Origin: Xenococcus sp039190385
Lineage (GTDB): Bacteria > Cyanobacteriota > Cyanobacteriia > Cyanobacteriales > Xenococcaceae
Direction of reading: 5' to 3'
Length of the DNA: 14,254 nucleotides
Assembly: GCA_039190385.1 (NCBI GenBank)
Contig: JBCCYD010000126.1
Coordinates: forward strand, 1 to 14,254
Part shown: positions 11,536-14,254 of the stretch, piece by piece
Layout: each line of letters opens with the position of its first letter
Position numbering within the stretch: the first letter of the stretch is position 1
Made by a program: the position numbers and the translations under genes
The notes under the pieces: model-generated
Told to the model about the DNA's origin: nothing
The model's input: the letters and a program-made list of their open reading frames with translations, nothing else
Database searches by the model: none

Positions 11536-14254
11536 TTATAGTCAGCAGTTTTTTAGCTAATTGTATAGCTTATAATAACATCAAGAAAGAGCAGAGACGA
11601 GCTAGAGAAAATATGATCCAGATCTTCATCAGTCACAGTCATTTGGATGAGGCGATCGCCTATAAGTTGGTTACATTCTTATTGGCTGCTCTGGAGCTAA
11701 AAGAAGAAAATATTTTATGCCCTTCAAATCCAGACCAAGGATTATCCTACAGTTCCTCTACGATCACTGATCAACTCAAGGAACAACTACGAAACTCAGA
11801 AGCTTTGATTATCCTGATAACTGCCGATAGTCTTAATTCGGCCTGGATTCCATTTGAAGCGGGTTCTTTTTGGACAACAGATAAACCAATTATTCCTATT
11901 TTGGGGCCTGGTTTAACGGAGAATGATTTGTCTGGCCCTTTAAAAAGTCTGTTGATTATTCCTATAGATGCTAAAGATTCGGAAGATAGGTTGAATAATG
12001 CGACAACTCAAATAGCTAAAGAGCTAAATCTTCAGCCAAAGTGGACGAAAAGACGAAATAGTACGTTACGAGAATTTGCCAATTTTCTGAGAGCGTGGCA
12101 ATCGAAAAGACCTAAGATTGATTTATTGCAACAACAAGAAATTGATGAATTAAAAGCTCAAATCCAAGATTTAGAGCAATCATACAATCAACAATTTGAA
12201 GAAAAGAAAAAATTAGATCAAGAAAGAGTGCAATTAGCTCAACAACTAGAACAGAAAGAGCTATCTTATAAACAACAACTTAAGGAAATAGAAGCAACTT
12301 ATCAAGAAGAGAAAAAAGAATTAGAGCGAGATTATCAAAACCAAAAACAGCAATGGGAGGAATCACTTCAATCACAAATATTTATTCCTATCCTGAAAAG
12401 TAGAGATAATAGTAAACCTCCATTACTTGTTCATGATCCAGACCTAGATTCTAATTTAGTCAAATTAGTCAAAGCTGATGATCTATTCTTTCCGGAGCTA
12501 AAATTCATCGAGTTAGAAAATGCTTTACCAGGTGCATTATCACCCGCAATAGATCAACCTCTAGTCTTTCAGAATCACTTTATCACACCGTTGATTCCTC
12601 TGAAACCTTTACTTCTTGAGTATCTCACGCCAGAAGATTTATTAAGTAAAATCAAATTTCAAAGATTTAAAACTGGAGTTCGTCTGATTTTAGATCTATC
12701 TTTAAGTGGTATACAACAAGATCAATCAGTTGAAGAATACCACTTATACAAAGATTATGAACTCAAAGAAAAAAATAGTTTAGGAGATCAACTGCCAGTA
12801 TTACAAGTTTGGCCCAATTTCCAGAAACGAGATTGGCGAGAATATTACATCTTCTATTATGATGGTGAATTAGCAGAACAAACTTTCAAAATCAAATATC
12901 CTCAAGCTAAAAAAGCTCATACTTTTACGCAAGGTTTCGGCACTTTTCAGATCTACAATTCTGAAAAATTTCCTGAGTATTTTCTTTGTACTGATTTTGA
13001 TAATAATGAAATAGGTTTAATTTTCTTCCAATCTCCAATGGAAATTAGAGATAACAAACATTGGCAGATTGGGGTAGATTTCGGCGCATCTTTCACTAAT
13101 ATTTATGTTAATGCGAATAAACAGGAAATACCACAACTTTTAGACTTAAAAAATTTACAACTTCAGATAACAGATTCAGATAATACAACAAGAATCCCTA
13201 CTTTGTTTGAATACTTTATTCCAGAATACTTTAATCCTCGTGATGATCCTAAATCTTTACCCCTATCTAGTGTGCTTACTACTAGAAAGAAAGATCTAAC
13301 AAATACCAGAATGTTACCAATACTAGATTATCGAATTTATACTCCTCAGAATCATACTTTAATCCAGCAAAAAGACTGGATTAAAACTAATCTGAAATGG
13401 TCTCTAAGTAATCGTCTTAATAACAAAATGTTCCTTAAACATTTAGCGTTGCACATTTCAGCCTTAGCAGCTTACGAAGGAGTAAATGAAATCCAATGGA
13501 CTGTTTCTTATCCTTCAGCTTTTTCTAGGGTAGATATTTCTGATTATTCTGATGTCTGGCTTAATGTAATCAAAGAATTAGCAAACTCTACAGGAATCAA
13601 GCAAAATCCTCCCGAACTAGGATCAGAAAACTTTCGCACTGATAGTTTAGCAATTGCCCAATATTTTGCCGATATTGAAAACAAAGATTTACTGTCTACA
13701 ACTTGTATTGAGATTGGAGGGAGAACTTATAATATTTCTATCTGGGAAGAAAATAGTTTGGTTCATCAATGTTCAGTTCAGTTAGCAGGGCAAGATATTT
13801 TTTCCCAATTTATCAAATTTAATCCTAAATTTGCTGAAGAAAAATTTGGACTTTATCCTAAAGAATGGCAAGATTTAGGTCCTGGTGTATTTAGTGCCAA
13901 GCTAGATGTTTGGTTGCGCTATGAAAGTCAACAATGGCTAGCTAGTAATAGAGCTTTGCAAAGAAGAGATCCTGAGTTTCAAGGATTAATTCGCTTAATG
14001 ACTATTGGGATTGCTGGGGTATATTATTATGTTGGTATTTTGCTAAAAGTTCTTTACTTAGAAGAAAAATATAAACAGGACAGAATTACTCCGGTTTATA
14101 TTGGAGGTAATGCTTCACGCTTTTTAAATTGGCTAGACGACAGAGGAAAATTTGATGAAAATTCCGAAATTAATGAATTGTTTAGTCGTATGTTAAGTAA
14201 AGCTTCTGGTTTTGAAGATACAGAAGAAATAACTTCTTTAAGTTGTAACCCAAA
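11511..14254 (+). CDS. TIR domain - coiled coil - Hsp70/actin-like (ASKHA) ATPase fusion, 3' end outside the window
   Basis: One open frame with no stop over at least 914 codons, continuing past the window. With the start at 11511, residues 3-21 are uncharged and hydrophobic (SILLVFFIVSSFLANCIAY), followed by basic KKEQRRAR: a possible membrane anchor. ATG 11613 (Met35) is the alternative start. Residues 36 to about 170 are a TIR domain: IQIFISHSHLDE, a serine-rich loop, ALIILITADS, then SAWIPFEAGSFW with E116 at the NADase-glutamate position. About 203-289 is a Q/E/K-rich coiled coil. About 290-515 is a middle region with LQVWPNF at 431-437. An ASKHA domain follows: IGVDFGASFTNIYV at 520-533 (phosphate 1), WTVSYPSAF at 663-671, DSLAIAQYF at 711-719, IEIGGRTYNISIW (phosphate 2, E734) and VYIGGNASRFL at 862-872 (adenosine motif). 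I infer an ATP-controlled TIR effector, perhaps anti-phage; no function is proven. Confidence 0.85.
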   Translation, partial: MASILLVFFIVSSFLANCIAYNNIKKEQRRARENMIQIFISHSHLDEAIAYKLVTFLLAALELKEENILCPSNPDQGLSYSSSTITDQLKEQLRNSEALIILITADSLNSAWIPFEAGSFWTTDKPIIPILGPGLTENDLSGPLKSLLIIPIDAKDSEDRLNNATTQIAKELNLQPKWTKRRNSTLREFANFLRAWQSKRPKIDLLQQQEIDELKAQIQDLEQSYNQQFEEKKKLDQERVQLAQQLEQKELSYKQQLKEIEATYQEEKKELERDYQNQKQQWEESLQSQIFIPILKSRDNSKPPLLVHDPDLDSNLVKLVKADDLFFPELKFIELENALPGALSPAIDQPLVFQNHFITPLIPLKPLLLEYLTPEDLLSKIKFQRFKTGVRLILDLSLSGIQQDQSVEEYHLYKDYELKEKNSLGDQLPVLQVWPNFQKRDWREYYIFYYDGELAEQTFKIKYPQAKKAHTFTQGFGTFQIYNSEKFPEYFLCTDFDNNEIGLIFFQSPMEIRDNKHWQIGVDFGASFTNIYVNANKQEIPQLLDLKNLQLQITDSDNTTRIPTLFEYFIPEYFNPRDDPKSLPLSSVLTTRKKDLTNTRMLPILDYRIYTPQNHTLIQQKDWIKTNLKWSLSNRLNNKMFLKHLALHISALAAYEGVNEIQWTVSYPSAFSRVDISDYSDVWLNVIKELANSTGIKQNPPELGSENFRTDSLAIAQYFADIENKDLLSTTCIEIGGRTYNISIWEENSLVHQCSVQLAGQDIFSQFIKFNPKFAEEKFGLYPKEWQDLGPGVFSAKLDVWLRYESQQWLASNRALQRRDPEFQGLIRLMTIGIAGVYYYVGILLKVLYLEEKYKQDRITPVYIGGNASRFLNWLDDRGKFDENSEINELFSRMLSKASGFEDTEEITSLSCNP
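11571..11576 (+). promoter_or_regulatory. Candidate -10 box inside the 5' end of the TIR gene's longest frame
   Basis: A perfect TATAAT lies 37 bases before the ATG at 11613. A transcript from it would begin near 11583 with a purine-rich leader of about 30 bases (containing GAGCAGAG and CTAGAGAAAAT), giving a product that starts right at the TIR domain. The -35 region is poor. This argues for the shorter start, but the evidence is weak. Confidence 0.35.

Overview
The window comes from a cyanobacterium. It is AT-rich and carries 13 copies of the octamer GCGATCGC (HIP1, the classic cyanobacterial dispersed palindrome). It also has short heptamer tandem repeats between genes, a plastid-type ribosomal protein PSRP-3/Ycf65, and many genes of families common in cyanobacteria (Uma2 nucleases, RTX/FG-GAP proteins, DUF3311 with an SSS symporter). 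The genus cannot be fixed from the sequence. There is no tRNA, rRNA or CRISPR array that I can see.

Layout. 1-750: an IS5-type transposase, cut by the window edge and broken by an in-frame stop. 934-3318 (-): a 794-residue secreted-type protein with seven FG-GAP (integrin-alpha-like) repeats followed by about 20 RTX calcium-binding nonapeptides. 3319-3892: a gene-poor stretch holding a decayed small cyanobacterial gene (3542-3763, -) and two inverted repeats. 3893-5230 (-): a GH15/phosphorylase-kinase-like glycosidase. A strong intrinsic terminator (5262-5299) separates it from ribosomal protein PSRP-3 (5469-5816, -). Divergent to PSRP-3 is a two-gene unit: a DUF3311 membrane peptide and a sodium:solute symporter (5860-7539). 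Then come two divergent Uma2-family nucleases (7603-8811), an RmlC-like cupin (8968-9423) and a B12-binding radical SAM enzyme (9513-11087).

The right end is the most interesting part. A CopG/BrnA-like antitoxin (11172-11435, -) sits behind only the C-terminal scrap of its BrnT-like toxin (11422-11535). Diverging from that scrap, and running off the window, is one open frame of at least 914 codons (11511 to 14254). I translated it by hand and found no stop. It encodes a possible N-terminal membrane anchor, a TIR domain with the catalytic-type glutamate, a coiled coil of about 85 residues, a middle region, and an Hsp70/actin-type (ASKHA) nucleotide-binding domain with recognisable phosphate-1, phosphate-2 and adenosine motifs. 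A TIR effector fused to an ASKHA ATPase suggests a defence or cell-suicide switch in which the ATPase takes the controlling role that STAND NTPases usually have. This is the best candidate for a little-described system here. Its C-terminus and any partner genes lie beyond the window.

The other genes look like ordinary chromosomal background with no single shared pathway. The only clear functional pair is DUF3311 with the symporter.
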